A stretch of DNA of 64,000 nt from an uncultured bacterium. Lineage in GTDB: Bacteria; Desulfobacterota; BSN033; UBA1163. Positions within the stretch are counted from its first letter, which is position 1, and every line of letters starts with the position of its first letter. Positions 27,959 through 36,945 of the stretch are shown here, piece by piece. The stretch covers positions 38,893 through 102,892 of the forward strand of contig CALLAL010000036.1 of the NCBI GenBank assembly GCA_938002255.1, written 5' to 3'. Position numbers and translations under genes: made by a program. The notes beneath the pieces were generated by a model. That model had not been told where the DNA came from. It saw only the letters and a list, made by a program, of their open reading frames with translations, and did not search any database.

Positions 27959-28290
27959 TATATTATCTACTATTCACATCTTCCGTCTTGCCAGATTATA
28001 ATTGGGCCGCATAAGACTTCTTCCAACTATTCATTCATTTTTATCTATTCATTTTGGGTAGCCTAATACTCCCACCTTTTTATACTACTAAAACTCAACT
28101 TATTTAGGACAAAATTGTACTCAGGAAGACTTTTTGTCAATTTAAATACTTTAATAATATCATAATGTTGTAAGATTTAACTTCAAATCGTGATGGATAT
28201 AATGAAAATTGGTCGAATGAGTAGGTTTTTGCTTTTTGCTAATTAACCAATAATTTCTGTTAGTTACATCTTTATACCCCTATCTTAATT
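27959..28290. other. AT-rich upstream region of the small-protein operon
   Basis: There is no ORF above background and no tRNA in this interval. It probably contains enhancer sites for the sigma-54 promoter that follows. The only repeat I noted is AAATTG (28112-28117) with CAATTT (28138-28143), which is weak. The composition is much more AT-rich than the flanking genes. Confidence 0.4.
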
Positions 28291-28307
28291 TTGGTATGAA
28301 ACTTGCT
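28291..28307 (+). promoter_or_regulatory. Sigma-54 (-24/-12) promoter
   Basis: TTGGTATGAAACTTGCT fits the consensus TTGGCACG-N4-TTGCw with two C-to-T changes, and GG and GC are exactly 10 bases apart. It lies 31 bp before a ribosome site and ATG at 28339. Confidence 0.75.
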
Positions 28308-28338
28308 ATTAAATAGCTAAAAAAGGGAAGGGATAAAG

Positions 28339-28449
28339 ATGAATTCTATAGTGTTTGAATTGGCAACTGTCAATTTTATCTCTATCTGTTTGATCATTTT
28401 TGGTGCCTTCGCATTATTACGTATCGTGAAAGCCTATCTTGAAAATTAA
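28339..28449 (+). CDS. Small membrane protein, 36 residues (unknown)
   Basis: MNSIVFELATVNFISICLII is followed by FGAFALLRIVKAYLEN and a stop. It has one hydrophobic segment (about residues 11-30) and a short basic/acidic tail. GGGAAGGG precedes the ATG at proper distance. It is below most gene-calling cutoffs but is backed by the sigma-54 promoter just upstream, a second small gene 17 bp downstream and a strong terminator. I recognise no family; small subunits of transporters or kinases are possible. Confidence 0.7.
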   Translation: MNSIVFELATVNFISICLIIFGAFALLRIVKAYLEN

Positions 28450-28466
28450 AAAGAGTGAGGTGAGTT

Positions 28467-28619
28467 ATGAACGCAAGTCCAATGGTGAGCTTTTATGAAG
28501 TTGCAGAGGAGACAAGAAAAATAGAAATTAATCCGAAGAGAGTGGCAGAATGGGTTCTTATCTTTACGAATGCCTTTTTTGTCTCCTATTTTTTTGGCAA
28601 ATTATTTGGGATTTTATAG
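28467..28619 (+). CDS. Small membrane protein, 50 residues (unknown)
   Basis: A charged N-terminal helix (VSFYEVAEETRKIEINPKRV) is followed by one hydrophobic segment (WVLIFTNAFFVSYFFGKLFG) ending at the C-terminus. GAGGTGAG precedes the ATG. It is co-transcribed with the 36-residue protein and followed by a terminator 57 bp on. The family is unknown. The pattern suggests a cytoplasmic helix that docks on a partner, with a C-terminal membrane anchor. Confidence 0.7.
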   Translation: MNASPMVSFYEVAEETRKIEINPKRVAEWVLIFTNAFFVSYFFGKLFGIL

Positions 28620-28676
28620 GTCCTAACTCCCAAAAAAGTATTAATCCCCAGCCTCCTTTAACCTCTAACCCTTTCA

Positions 28677-28718
28677 GGGCGATCTTCCCTTCATGAGAAG
28701 ATCGCCCATCTTTTTTTT
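28677..28718 (+). terminator. Strong rho-independent terminator of the small-protein operon
   Basis: A perfect 11-bp stem GGGCGATCTTC / GAAGATCGCCC, a 9-base loop, then ATCTTTTTTTT. It ends the sigma-54 transcript at 28718 and isolates it from the UbiA gene. Confidence 0.92.
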
Positions 28719-28811
28719 CTATTCCTCAAAAAGGATTTCAGAATTAAATCAAAAAGACCGGATCCTTGACTTCCTCATCTGTCTGGGATGAACAGAGGAG
28801 TTGCATTTTGA

Positions 28812-29786
28812 ATGGAGATATTCTATTTGTTAGACAGTGTGATGTTGTTTTTTTACGAGAGGGTCATTAGGGTGAAGCATTACTTTATAGCCTGGTGGAA
28901 ACTTTCAAGAATTCCTTTTCTTTCTGTAGGGATATTCCCACTCTTCTTAGGATTTGTTCTGGCCTGGCGTTATGGATATCGAGGTCCTTTAGGACTCTAC
29001 CTCCTTTCAACCTGGGCGGTCATACTTATCATGTGGATGACCTATTATTTAGGCGAGTGGAACGATTTACAGGGCGATCGGATCAATCAAACCTTTAACC
29101 AGTATTCAGGAGGATCCAGAATACTGGTTCAGGGGGTTTTTCCTCCATGGGTATCCCTCGTTCTCGGATATGGGTGTCTCATCGGTGGAATATTATCTGG
29201 CCTCTATATTTACTATCGATATCAAACCGGGCCATTGACCTTATGGCTGGGTGGCTTTGGTATTTTTTCGGGTTTCTTCTATTCAGGGAAGCCTTTTCGC
29301 TGGGCTTATCGGGGGATCGGCGAGGTTCTCATTGGATTCTGTTATGGATGGCTTCCCGTTGCAACAGGGTTTTATCTTTTTTCGGGTTTCTTTACCCCTC
29401 AAGTTTTTTGGGTATCCATTCCGATAGGCATCTCAATCTTCAATGTCATTCTGATCAATGAAATACCAGATGAAGAGGCGGACCGCGCTATTGGCAAGAA
29501 GAATCTGGTGGTCCGATTCGGGAAGGAGAGGGTCATTGACCTCTATATGGGATTTTCTATCCTCGCTGGTCTTTTCTTCATCAAGATGATGATGTTATCT
29601 CATAACGCTCTTTGGCTACTCTTTCTTTCAGCCATCCCTATTGTTCTGATCCTCTGGAATCTTGTCATGACTTGGCAAGAGACGTATCGTGACCCTAAGG
29701 GGCTTGAGCTTCTCTGCAGGAATACCCTTTTGGTCAATCTTTCTATGACGATGATTCTTACCTTGCAACAAACACTCTCGACCTAA
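28812..29786 (+). CDS. UbiA-family prenyltransferase (MenA-like)
   Basis: A 324-residue polytopic membrane enzyme that attaches a polyprenyl chain to an aromatic acceptor. Asp-rich motif 1 is LGEWNDLQGDRINQTFN near residue 95. Motif 2 is INEIPDEEADRAIGKKNLVV near residue 220. The N-terminal KLSRIPFLSVGIFPLFLGF resembles MenA (DHNA octaprenyltransferase), which would serve menaquinone. No other men genes are near, so the acceptor is uncertain. A GTG at 28875 with a good ribosome site is an alternative start. Confidence 0.8.
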   Translation: MEIFYLLDSVMLFFYERVIRVKHYFIAWWKLSRIPFLSVGIFPLFLGFVLAWRYGYRGPLGLYLLSTWAVILIMWMTYYLGEWNDLQGDRINQTFNQYSGGSRILVQGVFPPWVSLVLGYGCLIGGILSGLYIYYRYQTGPLTLWLGGFGIFSGFFYSGKPFRWAYRGIGEVLIGFCYGWLPVATGFYLFSGFFTPQVFWVSIPIGISIFNVILINEIPDEEADRAIGKKNLVVRFGKERVIDLYMGFSILAGLFFIKMMMLSHNALWLLFLSAIPIVLILWNLVMTWQETYRDPKGLELLCRNTLLVNLSMTMILTLQQTLST

Positions 29787-29830
29787 CTCTTTTTAAGCAT
29801 TGAGGGGGAGATTCCCTCAGGAGGGTAGCC

Positions 29831-30973
29831 TTGATAGAAGTTCAATCGATTGTTCAAAAAATTGAGTCAGACCTTCAGGAAGGGAAATCTCCAGAAGAGA
29901 TCCTTCAAAGCAATATTTTGAATCTCGGAGAAGATTTGGTTTCCCTCGAAGAGGTTATCGAAGCATTAGGAAAGATTCCCTATCCACAGATTGGTCGTAT
30001 TCTTCATCAACTATTGGGTCAATCCTCAGACAAGAAACTTCAAAAGATCATCAGGAGATCTCTTTATCGCTTAAAGAGTAGAGGGGTTCCTATTGAAGAG
30101 GTCCTGCGAGATCAGGAGAAGCCTGTCTTTAGACCCTTGCAAGTTGAGCCTCCTCGGGGGTTTGCTGGTCCTTTCGACTTCCTTGGACAGCGTTTTCTCA
30201 TGCTTGTAGTTTTCCATCCTGGAAGAGGATTAAAGGTGCTGGAGGGGATAGTTAGCGATACAGAGGGAATGCTCGTTTTTAAAGGATGGGAGATGTCCCG
30301 TAGAAGATTCAAAGATTTTTTTGAAACCCTTCAGAACGATAGCCCTTTTCCTTTGGTGGAGATGGAGGCAGCCTATGTCGGTTTTCTTTTCTCACAAGCC
30401 GCTCAGCTCTCCTTCAATCGAGGAAGAACTCCCTCTCAAGATTATCTTCAGGTGAAGAAGGAGATAGACTCCATCAAAAAGGATTATGAGAATTCTCCTA
30501 TTTATTCTCTCATCCCTAAAGATGAGATTGAAGAAAACATCCGACTCTTGGAGAGGAGTAGCGATCTTCTGAAAATGGACTTATTTAGTATCTGGAGAAT
30601 TGAGGAGAAGGAAATACGGCCTTATGCGGATGAGATAGGGGAGGCAGAGGAGTCCAGACTTATTCTTAACCGAGCCCAGAAAGAGGCCAGATTCCAGGAG
30701 ATCTATCAGCGGGCCCTTTCAGACCTCTTCCCTGAAGAGAAAAGAACGCTTTACAGCAAACGGATGGAGGAGATGGCCTGGTATCTTCTGAAAAGGGGGA
30801 TGGAGGAGGAGGCAAGAGTTTCCTTAGCCGTTGCCCTTGATCTCAAAAAGCCTCCCATACTGTTTCAACCGAATCCATTCCTTTTTCAATTGGTGACTCG
30901 ATCGATTTTCGCCCTTTTGCAAGAGGTCTATGAAAAGAAGAGACAGGAGTTTCCTCTGATCCAAAAACCTTAA
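29831..30973 (+). CDS. Hypothetical protein, 380 residues
   Basis: I recognise no family. The N-terminal 100 residues look helical and HEAT-like (EEVIEALGKIPYPQIGRILH, then SDKKLQKIIRRSLYRLKSRG). The middle has a beta-rich segment (RFLMLVVFHPGRGLKVLEGI). The C-terminal half is a long helical region rich in Glu, Lys and Arg. No signal peptide or TM is seen. It starts at TTG 29831 after GAGGG, 45 bp after the UbiA gene. Confidence 0.7.
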   Translation: MIEVQSIVQKIESDLQEGKSPEEILQSNILNLGEDLVSLEEVIEALGKIPYPQIGRILHQLLGQSSDKKLQKIIRRSLYRLKSRGVPIEEVLRDQEKPVFRPLQVEPPRGFAGPFDFLGQRFLMLVVFHPGRGLKVLEGIVSDTEGMLVFKGWEMSRRRFKDFFETLQNDSPFPLVEMEAAYVGFLFSQAAQLSFNRGRTPSQDYLQVKKEIDSIKKDYENSPIYSLIPKDEIEENIRLLERSSDLLKMDLFSIWRIEEKEIRPYADEIGEAEESRLILNRAQKEARFQEIYQRALSDLFPEEKRTLYSKRMEEMAWYLLKRGMEEEARVSLAVALDLKKPPILFQPNPFLFQLVTRSIFALLQEVYEKKRQEFPLIQKP

Positions 30974-31026
30974 TCAATTCAAAGTATTCCTTGAGACGAT
31001 GGCCAAAATCTATATCCTGTCTTAGA

Positions 31027-31050
31027 GAGTTATAACAAGAGTTATAACAA
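31027..31050 (+). repeat. Tandem 12-bp repeat directly before a start codon
   Basis: GAGTTATAACAA occurs twice head to tail and ends one base before ATG 31051. Each copy contains the palindrome GTTATAAC. There is no conventional Shine-Dalgarno sequence, so the repeat occupies the initiation region. It could be an operator or a translational control element. Confidence 0.6.
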
Positions 31051-32121
31051 ATGAAGAAATGGTTGATCACGTTGGGGATCATCGGTGTTCTTTCGATTGG
31101 AATCTTCCTCGTTCTCTCCTATTTTGCGACGAAAATGATTCAAACCCAGATCCATAAGGCGGTTGGCCCTGGGATAACCATCGATCAATTTAAAGTGAAT
31201 ATCACTTCCCTTTCCCTCATGGGGATTCATTTTGAGGAACCACAAAGGAGATATAAATTATTTCAAATCGAAGAGGTACGGATCTATCCCGCTTTACTTT
31301 CATTATTAGGGAATGACGTGCGAATTCGAGCTTGTACCGTTTTAAAACCATCTTTCTTTCTCTATCGGACCAAAGAGGGAAATTGGATCGGGCCGTGGTT
31401 GCAAGCCCCAGAAGAAGACCGGAAGGAAGAATCGAATCGCGAGGTTGAACAAAAAGGAAGGAAATCTTTCTCAGTCAGGATTGACCATCTTCGGGTTGAG
31501 AAAGGTTCTCTTGATTTTCATGATATGACAGTAGATGGATCTGCCGGACGGATTCGATTGGAGGAGTTAGAACTAACTTTAAATCAGATCGAGTATCCCC
31601 CTATCTCGTCTCAATCTCCCGTTGAATTTAGAGCAAAGATGATGGGAGGATTAAAAACCGGGAAGTTCATAGGCAACGGCTGGATTAACTTCGGGGCATC
31701 TGACCTAGAGGTTTTGTTTAAAACGGAAGGGATTGAGGTAAAGAGGTTCGAGCCTTATTACCGGAAAAGCGTGTCAGCTGAAATTCAATCAGGAGAGATC
31801 AATATGGTTGCTCACGTGTCGATTAAAGGAAAGTTCATCGATACTCCTGTGACCTTAGAGCTGGTTGATCTTTCTGTCGGAGAAAAAGGAACGATTTTTT
31901 ACCTTCCAGCTGAAACGCTTCTGCCTCGTTTAAAGGCGCAAAAAAACCGTCTTGAAACCCATTTCAGAATCAAAGGCGATCTCAATGATCCTCGGTTTAA
32001 ATTAGAAGAATTTTTCGTGACCAAGGTTGGGTTAGGTTTGGCTGAAGGGTTAGGTTTACCAGTCAAGAGGATTGAAGGGAATCTTTTTGAGGGTTTAGAA
32101 AAGGGAGGGAAAGGAAAATGA
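31051..32121 (+). CDS. AsmA-like / DUF748 envelope protein
   Basis: A 356-residue protein with an N-terminal TM anchor (WLITLGIIGVLSIGIFLVLS) and a periplasmic beta-rich body. VNITSLSLMGIHFEEP, VRIDHLRVEKGSLDFHD and MVAHVSIKGKFIDTPVTLEL are typical of DUF748/AsmA-type proteins linked to lipid traffic between membranes. The cytoplasmic stretch is short. The start ATG has no good ribosome site but follows the 12-bp tandem repeat. Confidence 0.75.
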   Translation: MKKWLITLGIIGVLSIGIFLVLSYFATKMIQTQIHKAVGPGITIDQFKVNITSLSLMGIHFEEPQRRYKLFQIEEVRIYPALLSLLGNDVRIRACTVLKPSFFLYRTKEGNWIGPWLQAPEEDRKEESNREVEQKGRKSFSVRIDHLRVEKGSLDFHDMTVDGSAGRIRLEELELTLNQIEYPPISSQSPVEFRAKMMGGLKTGKFIGNGWINFGASDLEVLFKTEGIEVKRFEPYYRKSVSAEIQSGEINMVAHVSIKGKFIDTPVTLELVDLSVGEKGTIFYLPAETLLPRLKAQKNRLETHFRIKGDLNDPRFKLEEFFVTKVGLGLAEGLGLPVKRIEGNLFEGLEKGGKGK

Positions 32122-32265
32122 GGATTTTGCCTCAGAATGTGTCTGGAGGAACCTTCCCATGGCTTTCATTTCTTTCATGAACGGTTCACGAAATCTCTTG
32201 TTTTTGTCTTGACAAAAGAGATTCCGAACGATAAATATAGGAAACCTTTTTGGAAAGGAGATCGT

Positions 32266-33585
32266 TTGAAACATTCTAAAAGGCGGGTGGTTATTACAGG
32301 TGTCGGACCTGTAACTCCAGTGGGGATCGGAAAGGAGAGCTATTGGGAGAGTCTCATTCAGGGGAGATCTGCCTTTAAAAGAATCCAATTTCCTCCTCAC
32401 GATATGAATCAGTACCGCTGTCAGATCGCTGCCCCCATTGAAGAATTCGACTTTGGGCGATATGTGATTCGATCAAAACATTCGAGACACTTTGGAAGAA
32501 CCTCTCAGTTTGCTATAGCCGCTGCTAAACTGGCTCTCGAAGACGCGGGGATTGAATGTGAAAGAAATGAAGGGAAAACTTTAAGTGGACACGAACAAAA
32601 AAGTGAGTATCATCTGAAAGGCATCGATCCTTTTCGTATTGGAGTGATCCTTGGTGTAAGTGTCGAATGCATGGAGATCTTAGAACATTATCACGAAAGG
32701 TTCCTCTTAAGAGGGACCCGTGGTATTTCTCCTTTTGCACTTCCCAACATCTATCTGAGTGCGATTACCTCCCATATTGCTCAGTATTTTACGATCCAAG
32801 GGACTTCATTTGCCCTTTCGACTGCCTGTGCTTCAGCCACCCATGCCATGGCAAACGGTTTTTTTCAAATCAAAGGGGGCATTGAGGATCTTGTGATTAC
32901 CGGAGGCTCGGATGCCTGTATCACTCCTTATGTCTTCAGTGGATTTGACGTACTGAGAGCCATGTCGACAAGAAATGAAGAGCCTCAAAAAGCCTGTCGC
33001 CCTTTTGATCGAGACCGAGATGGTTTTGTCATGGGCGAAGGAGCAGGTGTCCTCATTTTTGAGGAGTTGGAACATGCCAGGCAAAGAGGGGCCCATATCT
33101 ATGGGGAGGTGATTGGATTCGGGATGACTGCCGATGCTTTCCATCTTACCGAGCCTGATCCAGATGGGAAAGCACTGGGCAAGGCAATTCGGGATGCCCT
33201 CGACATGGGTGACGTTTCTCCAGAGGAGGTGGACTATATTAACCCTCATGGAACCTCCACGATTCTCAATGATCGAGTGGAGACGAGGATAATCAAAGAA
33301 GTCTTTGGAAAGAAGGCTTACGATATTCCAATCAGTTCCACCAAATCGATTACAGGCCATCTCCTGGGAGCGGCCGGAGCAGTGGAGGCCATTGCTCTCC
33401 TGATGAGCCTCGAAAAAGGAATCATTCATCCTACCCTCAACTATGAAAACCCTGACCCAGAATGCGACCTGGACTATGTTCCCAATGAAGTCCGCCACAA
33501 AGAGATCAAGGTAGGTCTCTCCATTTCCGCCGGTTTCGGAGGTGTCAATAGTACCCTCCTGATAAAAAAGTTTGAAGGATTCTGA
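32266..33585 (+). CDS. Beta-ketoacyl-ACP synthase II-type condensing enzyme
   Basis: A thiolase-fold KAS, 439 residues from TTG 32266 (AAAGGAG five bases before); the frame extends upstream but lacks support. The catalytic Cys is in LSTACASATHAMANGF, the first His in YINPHGTSTILNDRVE and the second in KSITGHLLGAAGAVEA. Compared with FabF it carries about 20 extra charged residues near residue 100 (CERNEGKTLSGHEQKSEYHL). No ACP, ketoreductase or dehydratase lies next to it, so the role (fatty acid or a dedicated acyl chain) is open. Confidence 0.87.
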   Translation: MKHSKRRVVITGVGPVTPVGIGKESYWESLIQGRSAFKRIQFPPHDMNQYRCQIAAPIEEFDFGRYVIRSKHSRHFGRTSQFAIAAAKLALEDAGIECERNEGKTLSGHEQKSEYHLKGIDPFRIGVILGVSVECMEILEHYHERFLLRGTRGISPFALPNIYLSAITSHIAQYFTIQGTSFALSTACASATHAMANGFFQIKGGIEDLVITGGSDACITPYVFSGFDVLRAMSTRNEEPQKACRPFDRDRDGFVMGEGAGVLIFEELEHARQRGAHIYGEVIGFGMTADAFHLTEPDPDGKALGKAIRDALDMGDVSPEEVDYINPHGTSTILNDRVETRIIKEVFGKKAYDIPISSTKSITGHLLGAAGAVEAIALLMSLEKGIIHPTLNYENPDPECDLDYVPNEVRHKEIKVGLSISAGFGGVNSTLLIKKFEGF

Positions 33586-33608
33586 TTGTCTCTTTTCATT
33601 GAAACCTA

Positions 33609-33636
33609 TTGACACCCCTAACAAAAGGTATATAAT
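33609..33636 (+). promoter_or_regulatory. Near-consensus sigma-70 promoter
   Basis: TTGACA (33609-33614), a 16-base spacer and a perfect TATAAT (33631-33636). It lies about 115 bp upstream of the GAF-kinase gene and is its likely promoter. The intervening leader has no ORF. Confidence 0.75.
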
Positions 33637-33754
33637 AGTTTCCAAAAAGGTAAACATCACCAGGGCGTGAGTCACAGAGAAATTTTCTTTTCAAACTTCA
33701 TCGACACTCTTTTCGTTCATTGGATGTCATACTCCAGTAAGGAAAACGAGCAAT

Positions 33755-35587
33755 TTGGACATTCCTCAAAAGATGATTCATAATCAGCTCAATCACCGGT
33801 TAGTCCATTCGATCGTGGCTCAATTAAAAGAGAAAGGGTGTGACCTTTCTCAAGAAGAAGCCGCTATGGTGATTGACCTCATTAAGGATCAGGTTCTCTA
33901 TCATTATATTGATCAGATCATCCATCAAGCCGATACCATTCTCGATCTGAACCCTTCTCTGACTGAAAGGGAGATCCTGGAAGCCCTGGCTCAAAATGTT
34001 GTAGAGTTTCTTGGGGCAGAAGCAGCCAGCATACGGATTTACAACCCCAGCAGAAAGGAGATGGTTTCCTTCGGAGCTTATCCGGCTGAGGGCGAGGATA
34101 GAGAGACTTCCATTCCCTTTGAGGACACCATCGCAGGCGATGTGGTTAAATTTAAACGGAGTTACTTCATCCCGAGTATCTTACAGGAAGAAAAATATAA
34201 GAATAAAGAGAAGGTGCAAAAATATGGGATTCACTCGATGTTGGCCGTTCCGATCTCCATTCCTCGATTTTCATTAAAGGATGTCGATACGGAGGGATGT
34301 CTTCAGATCTATTTTAAGGAGGATCATAAGGTTTTTACTCCCTTAGAAACCCGAATCGCTGAGACGCTGGCCAAGAGGGTCAGTTACGTGATTGCTCGAA
34401 AACGGATCATGGACCTTCAGAAGTTGAGCGTGACGAAAGACAAAATTGTGGAACAAATCTTCCTTAAGCTCGGGAAACGGGGAGGTATTAAAGTCAAGGA
34501 AGTTTTCAACCTGGTGATTCCCGAATTAGCGGATATCATGAAAATTCAACGGTGCAGCCTCTTCTCCGTCCTGGAAGACCGCCAACAGGTTATCCTGGAG
34601 GCGGGATTTCCAGAAGCGCAGCACGGGATCGGAAAGGTTTTTGAGGTGAAAGAATCACCTTATATTCGGACGCTGGTTGACCAGACTGGTCCTTTTGGGG
34701 AATTTGAAAACGAGAAAATCTTTCCGAATTATGTTCATATCCTCAATCCACAAAAAAGTTCTCTTCTCCCTCCGGATTTGAAACGTTTTCTTGAAAATCA
34801 ACAGATTCACTCCGTCCTCTATATTCCCCTGCGGGTGGATGGCAAGGTTCAATATTTTTTGACCTTTGATGCCCAGGCGCAACATCCGGGGTTTACGGAT
34901 GAGGAGATAGAGATCTTTGCCCTTTTTGGTAAAGAATTGATGAAGGGGCTAAAACTGGAAAAGATGGATGATATTCTCCATGATTTTAAGAATCCAGCGA
35001 TTGCAGTGGCAGGGTTTGCTAAACGGCTTCAGAAGATGTTGTCCGACGGGGAGTATCTCGTGAAAAAAGAGAAGATTGATCAGGCCTTGGATATCATCTT
35101 GAAAGAGACATCTCGCATCCAGGAATTGGCCTTGACGCTTCATAGTGAGGGGAGAGAAGAGATCATCGATCTCACCGAGAAATTAATGCGACGAGTTGCG
35201 ATTAACGAAGAGACCCTCGCCGAATTGAGACGGGGGAATATCCACCTTGAGAAAAGGGAGCTGACATCTCCCTTAAGAATCCGATGCTATCCACTCCATA
35301 TCGAGAGAGTTTTGGATAATCTCCTTAACAATGCCTCTAACGCCATTCCTGAAGGGGGAGGAGTCCTTACGGTTCGATCTTATGAGGAGGGTGGATGGGC
35401 AGTGGCTGAGATTTCAAATACCGGTCAAATTTCGGAGGAAGATAAGGAAAGATATTTATCGGGTGAAGGAAGGGGAAGAGGCCTCCATATCACCACCCGT
35501 CTGGTCAAACGAATGGGAGGGAGAATGGAGATGGAATCTGGAGAAGGTCAAACCACCTTTCGGGTCATGTTTCCTCTGGTTCAATAA
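33755..35587 (+). CDS. Soluble GAF-domain sensor histidine kinase
   Basis: A 610-residue protein without TM segments. An N-terminal helical part is followed by GAF 1 (about 70-215, FLGAEAASIRIYNPSRKEM) and GAF 2 (about 245-395, IMKIQRCSLFSVLEDRQQVI). The phospho-acceptor-like block is ILHDFKNPAIAVAGFAKRL near 410. The HATPase has NLLNNASNAIPEGGGVL and GRGRGLHITTRLVKRMGG. The H-box Asp-Phe-Lys-Asn variant is unusual (HExxN is normal). No receiver-domain partner is adjacent. TTG 33755 or ATG 33773 may start it. Confidence 0.85.
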   Translation: MDIPQKMIHNQLNHRLVHSIVAQLKEKGCDLSQEEAAMVIDLIKDQVLYHYIDQIIHQADTILDLNPSLTEREILEALAQNVVEFLGAEAASIRIYNPSRKEMVSFGAYPAEGEDRETSIPFEDTIAGDVVKFKRSYFIPSILQEEKYKNKEKVQKYGIHSMLAVPISIPRFSLKDVDTEGCLQIYFKEDHKVFTPLETRIAETLAKRVSYVIARKRIMDLQKLSVTKDKIVEQIFLKLGKRGGIKVKEVFNLVIPELADIMKIQRCSLFSVLEDRQQVILEAGFPEAQHGIGKVFEVKESPYIRTLVDQTGPFGEFENEKIFPNYVHILNPQKSSLLPPDLKRFLENQQIHSVLYIPLRVDGKVQYFLTFDAQAQHPGFTDEEIEIFALFGKELMKGLKLEKMDDILHDFKNPAIAVAGFAKRLQKMLSDGEYLVKKEKIDQALDIILKETSRIQELALTLHSEGREEIIDLTEKLMRRVAINEETLAELRRGNIHLEKRELTSPLRIRCYPLHIERVLDNLLNNASNAIPEGGGVLTVRSYEEGGWAVAEISNTGQISEEDKERYLSGEGRGRGLHITTRLVKRMGGRMEMESGEGQTTFRVMFPLVQ

Positions 35588-35662
35588 AGACGCTAAGGGC
35601 ATAGAGCAAAGGGCAGGAGGAACGACAGTTTTTTTAATTCTATCTTTTATGCCCACCGCCTC

Positions 35663-36799
35663 TTGCGGATTCTATTCGTGGAAAGATTCTATTGTCCTGA
35701 ATGCAACCGCACTTACCCCATCCATCCAATTCTTTGGCGTTGTCGTTGCGGCTCGCCTTTAGATCTCCTCTTTTTACCTCAATTTTTAAAAAAGAAAATC
35801 TTGCATAGAGACTCAACCCTTTGGAGATATCGAGAAGCGCTCCCCATCAAAGAGGATCAGGTCATCGTTTCCCTGGGGGAAGGGATGACTCCCCTTGAAG
35901 AGATGACGTTTGACCATCGACCTGTTTGGATCAAAATCGATTACCTCTTTCCTACAGGATCCTATAAGGATAGAGGTGCAGCCGTTCTTGTCAGTAAGGT
36001 TAAGGAGCTTGGAATCCGAAAGGTCGTTGAGGATTCTTCGGGAAATGCCGGAGCCGCCATCGCGGCTTACTGTGCAAAAGCAGGGATTGGATGTGAGGTC
36101 TATGTTCCCCAATCAACCTCTCCTGAGAAATTAGTCCAAATTCAAATGTATGGCGCAAGGTTGAAAAGGGTTGCGGGATCGAGAGAGAAAACCGCCTCTG
36201 TGACGATGAAGGCAGCACAAAAGACTTACTATGCAAGTCATTGCTGGAACCCTTATTTCCTTCAGGGAACCAAAACCTTTGCTTTTGAGGTCTGGGAACA
36301 GATGGGATGGATGGCTCCGGACACGGTCATCCTGCCAGTGGGACATGGGACCCTTCTCTTAGGGGCTTATCTTGGATTTAAAGAATTAAAGGAGGCTAAG
36401 AAGATAAAAAAAATTCCAAAGTTGATTGGCATTCAATCCTCCGCTTGTGCCCCCATCTACCTTGGATGGACGAGAGGGTTAACATCTTCTCCGGCGATCG
36501 AGAAAAAAGAAACGATGGCAGAAGGGATTGCCATTTCAGAACCCGTCAGAGGGAAACAGATCCTAAAAGCTATTCGGGACACTGAAGGGGAAGTATTAAC
36601 TGTGACAGAGAGGGAAATCAAAACTGCCTTACATGAGATGGGAAGACGGGGACACTTCATTGAGCCGACAGCGGCAGCCACTGTGGCTGGAATAAAAAAA
36701 TATTTGAAAAAGAAGGGGCAAAACGAGATCGTCGTCTCGACATTGACCGGTGCGGGATTAAAAGCAACAGAAAAGATGACACATCTCATAACCCCTTGA
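35663..36799 (+). CDS. Threonine synthase-like PLP enzyme
   Basis: A 378-residue fold-type II PLP enzyme. An N-terminal zinc-ribbon (YCPECNRTYP and CRCG) precedes the catalytic part. The PLP Lys is in PTGSYKDRGAAVLVSKVKEL near residue 100, followed by VEDSSGNAGAAIAAYCAKAG and the Gly-rich PVGHGTLLLGAY. The closest named family is threonine synthase, but a diverged lyase or synthase is possible because thr genes are not nearby. TTG 35663 or GTG 35678 could be the start; neither has a strong ribosome site. Confidence 0.75.
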   Translation: MRILFVERFYCPECNRTYPIHPILWRCRCGSPLDLLFLPQFLKKKILHRDSTLWRYREALPIKEDQVIVSLGEGMTPLEEMTFDHRPVWIKIDYLFPTGSYKDRGAAVLVSKVKELGIRKVVEDSSGNAGAAIAAYCAKAGIGCEVYVPQSTSPEKLVQIQMYGARLKRVAGSREKTASVTMKAAQKTYYASHCWNPYFLQGTKTFAFEVWEQMGWMAPDTVILPVGHGTLLLGAYLGFKELKEAKKIKKIPKLIGIQSSACAPIYLGWTRGLTSSPAIEKKETMAEGIAISEPVRGKQILKAIRDTEGEVLTVTEREIKTALHEMGRRGHFIEPTAAATVAGIKKYLKKKGQNEIVVSTLTGAGLKATEKMTHLITP

Positions 36800-36860
36800 A
36801 ACACCTATTCAATCTAAGAAGGAGATAAAAATCATTGAGTAGATATTCCGCCGGAGATGC

Positions 36861-36889
36861 TTGACAGTCCTTCATTTGATGGTTAAATT
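36861..36889 (+). promoter_or_regulatory. Sigma-70-type promoter for the NEW3/ABC operon
   Basis: TTGACA (36861-36866), a 17-base spacer and TAAATT (36884-36889), 57 bp before the ATG of the NEW3-domain protein. Confidence 0.6.
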
Positions 36890-36945
36890 ACTATTCGCCT
36901 ATTTTTAATGACATGAGATTTGGATCAAAATGAGGAGGTAGGTTT

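Noticed and set aside
32833..33675. Minus-strand frame of 280 codons across the KAS gene
   Set aside because: Antisense shadow; the plus strand has all three KAS catalytic residues.
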